DNA from: Ascidia mentula
Lineage: Eukaryota; Chordata; Ascidiacea; Phlebobranchia; Ascidiidae
Assembly: GCA_947561715.1 (NCBI GenBank)
Contig: OX387205.1
Span: 7,135,001 to 7,199,000, forward strand
Reading direction: 5' to 3'
DNA: 64,000 nt
Shown here: positions 1 through 10,433 of the stretch, in pieces
How positions within the stretch are numbered: position 1 is the stretch's first letter
Layout: each line of letters begins with the position of its first letter
Notes under the pieces: generated by a model
What the model was told of the DNA's origin: nothing
Seen by the model: the letters and a program-made list of their open reading frames with translations, nothing else
The model's database searches: none
Made by a program: the position numbers and the translations under genes

Positions 1-664
1 AGTATATGACTTTTCGATAAAAAATATTTTTTTTCAGTACAAGCTTTAATTTATTATACAGTGGAAAACGCTGATACTCCAGTACTGAGTTTGCGGTTGC
101 ACAACGTATGTAACTATGCGATTTCAGCCCTTGTCCATTTTGCAGTATATGACTTTTCGATAAAAAATATTTTTTTTTAGTACAAGCTTTATTATACAGT
201 GAAAAACGCTGGTACTCCAGTATTGCTTTTGCGGTTGCACAACGTATGTAACTATGCGATTTCAGCACTTGTCCATTTTGCAGTATATGACTTTTCGATA
301 AAAAATATTTTTTTTCATTACAAGCTTTATTATACAGTGGAAAACGCTGATACTCCAGTATTGCGTTTGCGGTTGCACAACGTATGTAACTATGCGCTTT
401 CAGCACTTGTCCATTTTGCAGTATATGACTTTTCGATAAAAAATATTTTTTTTCAGTACAAGCTTTATTATACAGTGGAAAACGCTGATACTACAGTACT
501 GAGTTTGCGGTTGCACAACGTATGTAACTATGCGATTTCAGCACTTGTCCATTTTGCAGTATATGACTTTTCGATAAAAAATATTTTTTTTCAGTACAAG
601 CTTTATTATACAGTGGTAAACGCTGATACTCCAGTATTGCTTTTGCGGTTGCACAACGTATGTA

Positions 665-1494
665 ACTGTGCGATTTCAGCACTTGTCCATTTTGCAGTAT
701 ATGACTTTTCGATAAAAAATGTTTTTTTTTCAGTACAAGCTTTATTATACAGTGGAAAACGCTGATACTCCAGCACTGAGTTTGCGGTTGCACAACGTAT
801 GTAACTGTGCGATTTCAGCACTTGTCCATTTTGCAGTATATGACTTTTCGATAAAAAATATTTTTTTTCAGTACAAGCTTTATTATACAGTGGTAAACGC
901 TGATACTCCAGTATTGCTTTTGCGGTTGCACAACGTATGTGACTATGCGATTTCAGCACTTTTCCATTTTGCAGTATATGACTTTTCGATAAAAAATATT
1001 TTTTTTCATTGCAAGCTTTATTATACAGTGGAAAACGCTGATACTCCAGTACTGAGTTTGCGGTTGAACAACGTATGTAACTGTGCGATTTCAGCACTTG
1101 TCCATTTTGCAGTATATGACTTTTCGATAAAAAATGTTTTTTTTTCAGTACAAGCTTTATTATACAGTGGAAAACGCTGATACTCCAGCACTGAGTTTGC
1201 GGTTGCACAACGTATGTAACTGTGCGATTTCAGCACTTGTCCATTTTGCAGTATATGACTTTTCGATAAAAAATATTTTTTTTCAGTACAAGCTTTATTA
1301 TACAGTGGTAAACGCTGATACTCCAGTATTGCTTTTGCGGTTGCACAACGTATGTGACTATGCGATTTCAGCACTTTTCCATTTTGCAGTATATGACTTT
1401 TCGATAAAAAATATTTTTTTTCATTGCAAGCTTTATTATACAGTGGAAAACGCTGATACTCCAGTACTGAGTTTGCGGTTGAACAACGTATGTA
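665..1494. repeat. 415-bp three-monomer unit, duplicated in tandem
   Basis: Three monomers, one of them the +1 variant with a GT9 tract, are followed by a near-identical second set 415 bp downstream (3 x 138 + 1). The GT9 variant lies at about 720 and again at about 1135, and the AACAACG variant occurs in both sets. The second set ends at the unoccupied transposon target. Boundaries are approximate. Confidence 0.8.
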
Positions 1495-1530
1495 ACTATG
1501 CGCTTTCAGCACTTATCCATTTTGCAGGAT
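1475..1530. other. Unoccupied transposon target site
   Basis: The monomer junction GAACAACGTATGTAACTATG followed by CGCTTTCAGCACTTATCC and GCAGGATATG is uninterrupted here, with the target TA at 1497-1498. The same diagnostic variants (GAACAAC on the left, CTTATCC and GCAGGA on the right) flank all three transposon copies. This is therefore a paralogous empty site within the same array, and it fixes the target duplication as TA. Other empty copies have their TA at 23674-23675, 37267-37268 and 52896-52897. Confidence 0.9.
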
Positions 1531-3575
1531 ATGACTTTTCGATAAAAAATATTTTTTTTCATTACAAGCTTTATTATACAGTGGAAAACGCTGATACTCC
1601 AGTATTGCTTTTGCGGTTGCACAACGTATGTAACTATGCGATTTCAGCACTTGTCCATTTTGCAGTATATGACTTTTCGATAAAAAATATTTTTTTTCAT
1701 TACAAGCTTTATTATACAGTGGAAAACGCTGATACTCCAGTATTGCGTTTGCGGTTGCACAACGTATGTAACTATGCGCTTTCAGCACTTGTCCATTTTG
1801 CAGTATATGACTTTTCGATAAAAAATATTTTTTTTCAGTACAAGCTTTATTATACAGTGGAAAACGCTGATACTACAGTACTGAGTTTGCGGTTGCACAA
1901 CGTATGTAACTATGCGATTTCAGCACTTGTCCATTTTGCAGTATATGACTTTTCGATAAAAAATATTTTTTTTCAGTACAAGCTTTATTATACAGTGGTA
2001 AACGCTGATACTCCAGTATTGCTTTTGCGGTTGCACAACGTATGTAACTGTGCGATTTCAGCACTTGTCCATTTTGCAGTATATGACTTTTCGATAAAAA
2101 ATGTTTTTTTTTCAGTACAAGCTTTATTATACAGTGGAAAACGCTGATACTCCAGCACTGAGTTTGCGGTTGCACAACGTATGTAACCATGCGATTTCAG
2201 CACATGTCCATTTTGCAGTATATGACTTTTCGATAAAAAATATTTTTTTTCATTACAAGCTTTATTATACAGTGGAAAACGCTAATACTCCAGTATTGCG
2301 TTTGCGGTTGCACAACGTATGTAACTATGCGATTTCAGCACTTGTCCATTTTGCAGTATATGACTTTTCGATAAAAAATATTTTTTTTCATTACAAGCTT
2401 TATTATACAGTGGAAAACGCTGATACTCCAGTACTGAGTTTGCGGTTGCACAACGTATGTGACTATGCGATTTCAACACTTGTCCATTTTGCAGTATATG
2501 ACTTTTCGATAAAAAATATTTTTTTTCAGTACAAGCTTTAATTTATTATACAGTGGAAAACGCTGATACTCCAGTACTGAGTTTGCGGTTGCACAACGTA
2601 TGTAACTATGCGATTTCAGCCCTTGTCCATTTTGCAGTATATGACTTTTCGATAAAAAATATTTTTTTTTAGTACAAGCTTTATTATACAGTGAAAAACG
2701 CTGGTACTCCAGTATTGCTTTTGCGGTTGCACAACGTATGTAACTATGCGATTTCAGCACTTGTCCATTTTGCAGTATATGACTTTTCGATAAAAAATAT
2801 TTTTTTTCATTACAAGCTTTATTATACAGTGGAAAACGCTGATACTCCAGTATTGCGTTTGCGGTTGCACAACGTATGTAACTATGCGCTTTCAGCACTT
2901 GTCCATTTTGCAGTATATGACTTTTCGATAAAAAATATTTTTTTTCAGTACAAGCTTTATTATACAGTGGAAAACGCTGATACTACAGTACTGAGTTTGC
3001 GGTTGCACAACGTATGTAACTATGCAATTTCAGCACTTGTCCATTTTGCAGTATATGACTTTTCGATAAAAAATATTTTTTTTCAGTACAAGCTTTATTA
3101 TACAGTGGTAAACGCTGATACTCCAGTATTGCTTTTGCGGTTGCACAACGTATGTGACTGTGCGATTTCAGCACTTGTCCATTTTGCAGTATATGACTTT
3201 TCGATAAAAAATGTTTTTTTTTCAGTACAAGCTTTATTATACAGTGGAAAACGCTGATACTCCAGCACTGAGTTTGCGGTTGCACAACGTATGTAACTGT
3301 GCGATTTCAGCACTTGTCCATTTTGCAGTATATGACTTTTCGATAAAAAATATTTTTTTTCAGTACAAGCTTTATTATACAGTGGTAAACGCTGATACTC
3401 CAGTATTGCTTTTGCGGTTGCACAACGTATGTGACTATGCGATTTCAGCACTTTTCCATTTTGCAGTATATGACTTTTCGATAAAAAATATTTTTTTTCA
3501 TTGCAAGCTTTATTATACAGTGGAAAACGCTGATACTCCAGTACTGAGTTTGCGGTTGAACAACGTATGTAACTA

Positions 3576-3589
3576 CCCAGTCAAAAATT
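3576..3589 (+). repeat. Left terminal inverted repeat, copy 1
   Basis: CCCAGTCAAAAATT, immediately after the TA at 3574-3575. It is perfectly complementary to the last 14 bases of the element, and symmetry stops at base 15. Confidence 0.95.
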
Positions 3590-4404
3590 ATCTACCCCCT
3601 TAGTATGGGCCTAGCTTGGTTTAAGATCGGTTTAGTGCGTTTAAGCTTGGCACGGCCAATCAGCACTTATTCGGACGTCAGCCAAACTTATACGTTCGGT
3701 TTACGAATGGTGCGCCGTGCTTAAGTTTGCATAATTTCCCCCTGCGCAAAATAATTTTGAAGTGTAATACGGTGCTTGAAGATGAGTTTCGTCGGCGGGA
3801 GTTTTTCCTTGTATAGCTGCGTCACACATATCATATTGTTTTGTCATAAGGTGGGCATAGAAGCATGAAGTTGATTTTATTTCATTTTTGGGTAGTTTGG
3901 TTGTACCTCTCTTGGTGATTTCTGCCGTGGGGTTGTGACACATGCAGTTTTGCAGGGCAAATTATTGTCAGTGATTTTTACCATAATATTTGTTGATTTT
4001 GCGAGCTAACTAAAATGTTTTTTTAAATATTACAAAGCGAAGCTGAGGCGCTGCTTCGTCATGGTTGGATGAACAACAAGCAGGCAGGCAGGGCAGGCTA
4101 GGAGGCTTGGCTAACTGCGTAATTGCTGAGTTGTTTGTTGTAATGACTTGACGGCGGGAAACCTTGTCTAAATTTACAGGTGGTTTACGACAGCAGTTGT
4201 TTTATGTCAGGTATTTCTGTTTGATATACTTGCGACTCAAATTCAGATCAAGGGTGAATACGCATCTTGCATGTTTGGGTGTAATGCGTCGATTGTTAAT
4301 CTGGTGGTGGGGTAAACCACGCCAATTGCAAGTTAAGCTTTCTTCAACTGTCGTCATGTTAACGTCACCACAACCTTACAAAATATAAGGAATTTATACT
4401 GCTT
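3590..4404 (+). other. Left non-coding and subterminal part of transposon copy 1
   Basis: No convincing gene. It holds short motifs shared with the right end: AAGCTTGG at 3643-3650, CACGGCC at 3651-3657 (inverted at 6786-6792) and GTTCGGTTTAC at 3694-3704 (compare GTTCGGTAAAC at 6636-6646). Such repeated subterminal motifs are typical transposase-binding regions in CMC elements; their function here is inference. A short CAGG-rich simple repeat lies at about 4079-4100. Short open frames on either strand show no family resemblance. Confidence 0.6.
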
Positions 4405-5118
4405 GAGTTCAACAGAAAATCGAGGCCTTTGTCTGATTTGCTTTACTGGAAAGCAACAGAATTTAGACTATTTATGCTGTATGTGGGAGTGGTGCTGTGC
4501 TGTTGAAAGATAAAAATGTGCTGTGCCATAAACGTATTGTCATTTTCTGCATTTTTCTTTAGCTACGAGATGTTTGTTGTCGCCAAACATTAACACACAT
4601 GAGTTTTTGTTATGTGTCCAAATGCTAAAAGACTTTGTTAGCAAATCTTCACATATTTATGGTAAAGCATTTGTCAGTTACAATGTTCATTGTTTGATCC
4701 ACTTGTGTAATGATTATGAAAAACATGGTTCATTGGAAAGCATTGGCTGTTTTCAATTTGAAAATTATTTGGGTTGTTTGAAAAAAAGTTTTGAATTTGG
4801 GTACAAACCTATGCAACAAATTGCAAGATTTGCATTTTATGAAAACCAAACTTCCCATTATATGTTTCTTAATTCCACATAATATCCAGTCGAAAAAACT
4901 GTCAAAGCAATATTGCCTTTTGGCGTCTTCTTAAAAACCTTGTCAACTTAAAACATGTCGGAATTTACAAAGTGTGTGGTTTGAATGGTGATTATTTTCT
5001 GCTGAAAGTTAATGATCAAATTAAAAATGTGTTCTGTTGCCATATAAAGGACATTTCATTGTCAATAATTTGCTTGATGCCACATGATATATCTGCATGT
5101 ATATTTGTTTCTTCCACA
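4405..5118 (+). pseudogene. Transposase C-terminal remnant, copy 1
   Basis: A degraded coding stretch in pieces that lie in different frames. The first piece, 4405-4506, reads EFNRKSRPLSDLLYWKATEF and continues RLFMLYVG, ending at TGA; the WKATEFR motif is at 4447-4467. The longest piece, about 4563-4882, contains YNVHCLIHL (4679-4705), then CNDYEKHGSLESI and FENYLGCLKK (FENY at 4757-4768), ending at TAA 4880-4882. A third piece from about 4957, with KVNDQIKNVFCCHIKDI, resembles the stretch that follows in the same protein family. These motifs are characteristic of the C-terminal region of large transposases in animal CACTA/EnSpm-like elements (compare plant DUF4218). The upstream catalytic region is missing. 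At least two frame changes and two stops separate the pieces, so no functional protein is made. The dead reading frame is shared by all three copies, so it decayed before amplification. Confidence 0.7.
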
Positions 5119-5119
5119 G

Positions 5120-6557
5120 TACATTAGAATGGAAAATTTTGTTTGTATAAAATCCCCAAAAGCTGGATGGTCGGCGCCAATGCATGTAAGTGGATACCCA
5201 GCGATTTGGATGTACAAAGCTTCTTGAAAAATGAAATTTCTGCGGATGCAGCTTGGCAGACATGTCCTTCCACCATTCTTTGTGAAGGGAGTAAGTTGTG
5301 TGTTTGTGACAAATAATTGTGCATTTTTGTTTCATGCATTTTGTTCTTTTCAGGCACACATGCCCGTTGTTTGAAAAGAAAATGTAGATCTGCTGATCTG
5401 GAAAGGGACATTCTAATGAGCGAATCCACTGAAAGCAGTTCTTCTTCCACGATACCTCTCTTGCAAAAAAAGGTGTCCATAAACCTTGTGCTGATTTTTA
5501 TGCATAAAACTGGCACATATTATTCATCTAGTTTTTTAATTGACTGGGGACCTTTGCTTGTGCATTTGCTTATTTTAGTTTACTTTCAACAGGTTCTTGC
5601 CACCCAAGCAGCAAACACAATGTCACAATGACAGGAGCATGAACTGTCTGAAAACATTGGCATCCTTATCGACAAAACAATAAAGGTGAAGGAAGAAATG
5701 CGGAGGATTGGTGACCGAATTCAGAGAATGGAAACTCTGACAGAAAAAAAACACATGTGTGGCAGAAAAGTTTTTGCCGCAATCAGCTGTCAACGAAGAA
5801 CATCTGATGGCTCTACTTACTAAACCAAATGTGAGCTTTCTTTTTACCTAATGCACTGAGGCTTTTGTCTGCATGCTTTACACTGTAAATGACATCTGCT
5901 CTACATTTCAATCATTTTGTATGTTGATACTTTTCAAAAGGACAAAGTAAAACTTGCCCAAGTGATGGACATTGACCAACTTCGTGGCACCTTCCGGAAT
6001 TCTGTAATACTGTTTATGACAAAACACCTGGCTCTTCAATCTTGTTTTGGCGGTTGGACGCAGGAAAACAAAAATCCCATTCAAATCACATCCTCTGTTG
6101 GCATTTATGTTGGGTGAGTCAAATTGCTTTAGAAATCTCACAAGACACGCCACACTGCGGGCCTCATTGTAAAGCCTTCCGATTGTGAAGTTTTCACAAC
6201 TTTCACATATTTAATTCCCACATGTCAAATATTTAATTTCTGTGCACGATAGAATGTTACCAAAATTTTAACTAAATCTTATGTTTTATGTTCTGCAGAC
6301 GCATAGAAAGATGCAAGACGCCGGCAGTTAAATACCAAGAAATCGCCACAGCGGTGAAACGAGTTTTACCTGGAGTTGTTGACGGAGTGGCGGCAGAATA
6401 TCAAGCAACGGCAATCAATCCTCAATTAAGCCCACCACGTCTCAGAGTACATAGTTTCGTCGAACACTGCACTTCGTGTTACTCCGTACTTCCACTGCGC
6501 TTGCCACTGTATTTCTATTTATGTGTTGTTAATTTCAATAAAACATTATGCAATTAA
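5120..6557 (+). pseudogene. Second transposon gene remnant, five exons (BEN- or DUF4806-like)
   Basis: Exons inferred from frame continuity and GT-AG borders: about 5120-5290, 5354-5472, 5593-5830, 5941-6113 and 6299-6557. Introns are short: 63, 120, 110 and 185 bp. Exon 1 encodes IPKSW (5152-5166) followed by CKWIPSDLDV and a tryptophan-containing AAWQTCP stretch, the N-terminal pattern of accessory proteins found beside CACTA-like transposases in animals. Exon 2 is serine-rich (ESTESSSSST). Exon 3 is charged and probably coiled coil (KVKEEMRRIGDRIQRMETL). Exons 4-5 encode DIDQLRGTFRNSVILFMTKH and later KTPAVKYQEIATAVKRVLPG, which looks most like a BEN or DUF4806 domain; I cannot decide which. 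Exon 3 carries a TGA at 5629-5631, and a frame change near its A8 run at about 5746-5753 is needed to reach a plausible end. A TAG also precedes IPKSW in frame (5125-5127), so the start is uncertain. The gene is dead. Confidence 0.6.
6537..6542 (+). promoter_or_regulatory. Poly(A) signal of the second transposon gene, copy 1
   Basis: AATAAA overlaps the last codons of the exon ending at 6557. The equivalents are 11851-11856 in copy 2 and 16887-16892 in copy 3. Assigned by motif and position only. Confidence 0.5.
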
Positions 6558-6796
6558 AGTCGTGGTGCGTGCGAGACGGTGAAGTAGCGAGTTTGATGAA
6601 GTCATATTTTGAAAGTGACCAGGCAATATCATTATGTTCGGTAAACGCACGGCGAACGCTCGCTCGGCCAAGCTTGGATTTGTTCAATTGTAGAACATAC
6701 GCCGAACATATATCCAACATTTAAGTACGGTGAACATGCGTCGCCCAAGCTTGATGCCAAGCGTATCTTGACATAAAGTGACAAGGGCCGTGCCTA
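6558..6796 (+). other. Right subterminal region of transposon copy 1
   Basis: Non-coding. It contains GTTCGGTAAAC (6636-6646), a palindromic CCAAGCTTGG (6668-6677), CCAAGCTT (6745-6752) and GGCCGTG (6786-6792), each related to a motif in the left end. GAACGCTCGC- and CGCCGAACAT-type motifs also recur. A candidate transposase-binding region by analogy with CMC elements. Confidence 0.55.
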
Positions 6797-6810
6797 AATT
6801 TTTGACTGGG
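6797..6810 (-). repeat. Right terminal inverted repeat, copy 1
   Basis: AATTTTTGACTGGG, followed by the TA duplication at 6811-6812 and then satellite (TGCGCTTTCAGCAC). Confidence 0.95.
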
Positions 6811-8889
6811 TATGCGCTTTCAGCACTTATCCATTTTGCAGGATATGACTTTTCGATAAAAAATATTTTTTTTCATTACAAGCTTTATTATACAGTGGAA
6901 AACGCTGATACTCCAGTATTGCTTTTGCGGTTGCACAACGTATGTAACTATGCGATTTCAGCACTTGTCCATTTTGCAGTATATGACTTTTCGATAAAAA
7001 ATATTTTTTTTCATTACAAGCTTTATTATACAGTGGAAAACGCTGATACTCCAGTATTGCGTTTGCGGTTGCACAACGTATGTAACTATGCGCTTTCAGC
7101 ACTTGTCCATTTTGCAGTATATGACTTTTCGATAAAAAATATTTTTTTTCAGTACAAGCTTTATTATACAGTGGAAAACGCTGATACTACAGTACTGAGT
7201 TTGCGGTTGCACAACGTATGTAACTATGCGATTTCAGCACTTGTCCATTTTGCAGTATATGACTTTTCGATAAAAAATATTTTTTTTCAGTACAAGCTTT
7301 ATTATACAGTGGTAAACGCTGATACTCCAGTATTGCTTTTGCGGTTGCACAACGTATGTAACTGTGCGATTTCAGCACTTGTCCATTTTGCAGTATATGA
7401 CTTTTCGATAAAAAATGTTTTTTTTTCAGTACAAGCTTTATTATACAGTGGAAAACGCTGATACTCCAGCACTGAGTTTGCGGTTGCACAACGTATGTAA
7501 CCATGCGATTTCAGCACATGTCCATTTTGCAGTATATGACTTTTCGATAAAAAATATTTTTTTTCATTACAAGCTTTATTATACAGTGGAAAACGCTAAT
7601 ACTCCAGTATTGCGTTTGCGGTTGCACAACGTATGTAACTATGCGATTTCAGCACTTGTCCATTTTGCAGTATATGACTTTTCGATAAAAAATATTTTTT
7701 TTCATTACAAGCTTTATTATACAGTGGAAAACGCTGATACTCCAGTACTGAGTTTGCGGTTGCACAACGTATGTGACTATGCGATTTCAACACTTGTCCA
7801 TTTTGCAGTATATGACTTTTCGATAAAAAATATTTTTTTTCAGTACAAGCTTTAATTTATTATACAGTGGAAAACGCTGATACTCCAGTACTGAGTTTGC
7901 GGTTGCACAACGTATGTAACTATGCGATTTCAGCCCTTGTCCATTTTGCAGTATATGACTTTTCGATAAAAAATATTTTTTTTTAGTACAAGCTTTATTA
8001 TACAGTGAAAAACGCTGGTACTCCAGTATTGCTTTTGCGGTTGCACAACGTATGTAACTATGCGATTTCAGCACTTGTCCATTTTGCAGTATATGACTTT
8101 TCGATAAAAAATATTTTTTTTCATTACAAGCTTTATTATACAGTGGAAAACGCTGATACTCCAGTATTGCGTTTGCGGTTGCACAACGTATGTAACTATG
8201 CGCTTTCAGCACTTGTCCATTTTGCAGTATATGACTTTTCGATAAAAAATATTTTTTTTCAGTACAAGCTTTATTATACAGTGGAAAACGCTGATACTAC
8301 AGTACTGAGTTTGCGGTTGCACAACGTATGTAACTATGCGATTTCAGCACTTGTCCATTTTGCAGTATATGACTTTTCGATAAAAAATATTTTTTTTCAG
8401 TACAAGCTTTATTATACAGTGGTAAACGCTGATACTCCAGTATTGCTTTTGCGGTTGCACAACGTATGTAACTGTGCGATTTCAGCACTTGTCCATTTTG
8501 CAGTATATGACTTTTCGATAAAAAATGTTTTTTTTTCAGTACAAGCTTTATTATACAGTGGAAAACGCTGATACTCCAGCACTGAGTTTGCGGTTGCACA
8601 ACGTATGTAACTGTGCGATTTCAGCACTTGTCCATTTTGCAGTATATGACTTTTCGATAAAAAATATTTTTTTTCAGTACAAGCTTTATTATACAGTGGT
8701 AAACGCTGATACTCCAGTATTGCTTTTGCGGTTGCACAACGTATGTGACTATGCGATTTCAGCACTTTTCCATTTTGCAGTATATGACTTTTCGATAAAA
8801 AATATTTTTTTTCATTGCAAGCTTTATTATACAGTGGAAAACGCTGATACTCCAGTACTGAGTTTGCGGTTGAACAACGTATGTAACTA
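6811..8889. repeat. 138-bp satellite array, segment 2
   Basis: 2,079 bp, 15 monomers with one +5 variant (near 7852), two +1 GT9 variants (near 7418 and 8528) and one TA. It matches 1497-3575 monomer for monomer. A few single-base differences are visible, for example the TGTAACTGTGCG monomer at about 8469, which reads TGTGACTGTGCG at about 3155. No gene is seen. Confidence 0.96.
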
Positions 8890-8903
8890 CCCAGTCAAAA
8901 ATT
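8890..8903 (+). repeat. Left terminal inverted repeat, copy 2
   Basis: CCCAGTCAAAAATT after TA. Confidence 0.95.
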
Positions 8904-9718
8904 ATCTACCCCCTTAGTATGGGCCTAGCTTGGTTTAAGATCGGTTTAGTGCGTTTAAGCTTGGCACGGCCAATCAGCACTTATTCGGACGTCAGCCAAA
9001 CTTATACGTTCGGTTTACGAATGGTGCGCCGTGCTTAAGTTTGCATAATTTCCCCCTGCGCAAAATAATTTTGAAGTGTAATACGGTGCTTGAAGATGAG
9101 TTTCGTCGGCGGGAGTTTTTCCTTGTATAGCTGCGTCACACATATCATATTGTTTTGTCATAAGGTGGGCATAGAAGCATGAAGTTGATTTTATTTCATT
9201 TTTGGGTAGTTTGGTTGTACCTCTCTTGGTGATTTCTGCCGTGGGGTTGTGACACATGCAGTTTTGCAGGGCAAATTATTGTCAGTGATTTTTACCATAA
9301 TATTTGTTGATTTTGCGAGCTAACTAAAATGTTTTTTTAAATATTACAAAGCGAAGCTGAGGCGCTGCTTCGTCATGGTTGGATGAACAACAAGCAGGCA
9401 GGCAGGGCAGGCTAGGAGGCTTGGCTAACTGCGTAATTGCTGAGTTGTTTGTTGTAATGACTTGACGGCGGGAAACCTTGTCTAAATTTACAGGTGGTTT
9501 ACGACAGCAGTTGTTTTATGTCAGGTATTTCTGTTTGATATACTTGCGACTCAAATTCAGATCAAGGGTGAATACGCATCTTGCATGTTTGGGTGTAATG
9601 CGTCGATTGTTAATCTGGTGGTGGGGTAAACCACGCCAATTGCAAGTTAAGCTTTCTTCAACTGTCGTCATGTTAACGTCACCACAACCTTACAAAATAT
9701 AAGGAATTTATACTGCTT
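8904..9718 (+). other. Left non-coding part of transposon copy 2
   Basis: Counterpart of 3590-4404 with the same subterminal motifs; no gene seen. Confidence 0.6.
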
Positions 9719-10432
9719 GAGTTCAACAGAAAATCGAGGCCTTTGTCTGATTTGCTTTACTGGAAAGCAACAGAATTTAGACTATTTATGCTGTATGTGG
9801 GAGTGGTGCTGTGCTGTTGAAAGATAAAAATGTGCTGTGCCATAAACGTATTGTCATTTTCTGCATTTTTCTTTAGCTACGAGATGTTTGTTGTCGCCAA
9901 ACATTAACACACATGAGTTTTTGTTATGTGTCCAAATGCTAAAAGACTTTGTTAGCAAATCTTCACATATTTATGGTAAAGCATTTGTCAGTTACAATGT
10001 TCATTGTTTGATCCACTTGTGTAATGATTATGAAAAACATGGTTCATTGGAAAGCATTGGCTGTTTTCAATTTGAAAATTATTTGGGTTGTTTGAAAAAA
10101 AGTTTTGAATTTGGGTACAAACCTATGCAACAAATTGCAAGATTTGCATTTTATGAAAACCAAACTTCCCATTATATGTTTCTTAATTCCACATAATATC
10201 CAGTCGAAAAAACTGTCAAAGCAATATTGCCTTTTGGCGTCTTCTTAAAAACCTTGTCAACTTAAAACATGTCGGAATTTACAAAGTGTGTGGTTTGAAT
10301 GGTGATTATTTTCTGCTGAAAGTTAATGATCAAATTAAAAATGTGTTCTGTTGCCATATAAAGGACATTTCATTGTCAATAATTTGCTTGATGCCACATG
10401 ATATATCTGCATGTATATTTGTTTCTTCCACA
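9719..10432 (+). pseudogene. Transposase C-terminal remnant, copy 2
   Basis: Counterpart of 4405-5118. WKATEFR is at 9761-9781, YNVHCLIHL at 9993-10019 and FENY at 10071-10082. The same stops and frame changes are present, which shows that the decay predates duplication. Confidence 0.7.
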
Positions 10433-10433
10433 G

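Larger units (their letters stand above)
1..3575. repeat. 138-bp satellite array, segment 1
   Basis: About 26 head-to-tail monomers of 138 bp. Each monomer carries, in order, ATGACTTTTCGAT, an A6-TA-T8 tract, a HindIII site (AAGCTT) followed by TATTATACAGTGG, the block AAAACGCTGATACTCCAG, a variable CTGAGT/TTGCTT/TTGCGT hexamer, GCGGTTGCACAACGTATG, a variable TATGCG/CATGCG/TGTGCG, then TTTCAGCAC and CATTTTGCAG. Variation is concentrated at these recurring sites. Indel variants exist: +5 (CTTTAATTTATT in place of CTTTATT) and +1 (GT9 in place of ATT8). The segment begins mid-monomer and ends at the TA flanking transposon copy 1. The satellite family is not one I recognise. The unbroken plus-strand and minus-strand reading frames over this segment are explained by the period being 46 codons, and are not annotated as genes. 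Confidence 0.97.
3576..6810 (+). mobile_element. Defective DNA transposon, copy 1 (CMC-like: CACTA/Mirage/Chapaev)
   Basis: A 3,235-bp non-satellite element interrupts one monomer. It is flanked by TA (3574-3575 and 6811-6812) and has 14-bp perfect terminal inverted repeats starting CCCAGTC. Comparison with the empty site at 1497-1498 gives a clean TA duplication. Inside are an ~830-bp left non-coding part, remnants of the C-terminal part of a transposase, then a second multi-exon gene remnant ending in AATAAA. Short motifs recur in both subterminal regions. The transposase motifs (WKATEFR, YNVHCLIHL, FENYL) recall the C-terminal region of animal CACTA/EnSpm-type transposases. A TA duplication fits the Mirage branch better than classical CACTA, which makes 3-bp duplications. 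The catalytic N-terminal portion is not recognisable, so the element cannot supply its own transposase. Family assignment is from memory of motifs and is moderate. Confidence 0.85.

Noticed and set aside
1-3575. CRISPR array
   Set aside because: The repeats are head-to-tail with no unique spacers, the unit is 138 bp and there are no cas genes; the context is eukaryotic.
3701-3943. 80-codon minus-strand open frame in the transposon (also at 9015 and 14052)
   Set aside because: No recognisable domain, opposite to the element's gene remnants, and within the subterminal non-coding part.
4164-4388. Possible further transposase piece (IKGEYASCMFGC) upstream of the recognised remnant
   Set aside because: The cysteine-containing string vaguely recalls a GxYxC...C motif, but flanking residues give no support.
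5021-5516. Minus-strand open frames opposite the second transposon gene
   Set aside because: They overlap the plus-strand exons that have splice borders and family motifs, so they are shadows.
3576-6810. LTR retroelement or other virus-like element
   Set aside because: Inverted (not direct) terminal repeats, a TA duplication and no reverse transcriptase, integrase, capsid or envelope motifs.
3576-6810. Classical CACTA element with 3-bp target duplication
   Set aside because: Flanks compared with the empty site support only TA; the ends read CCCAGTC.
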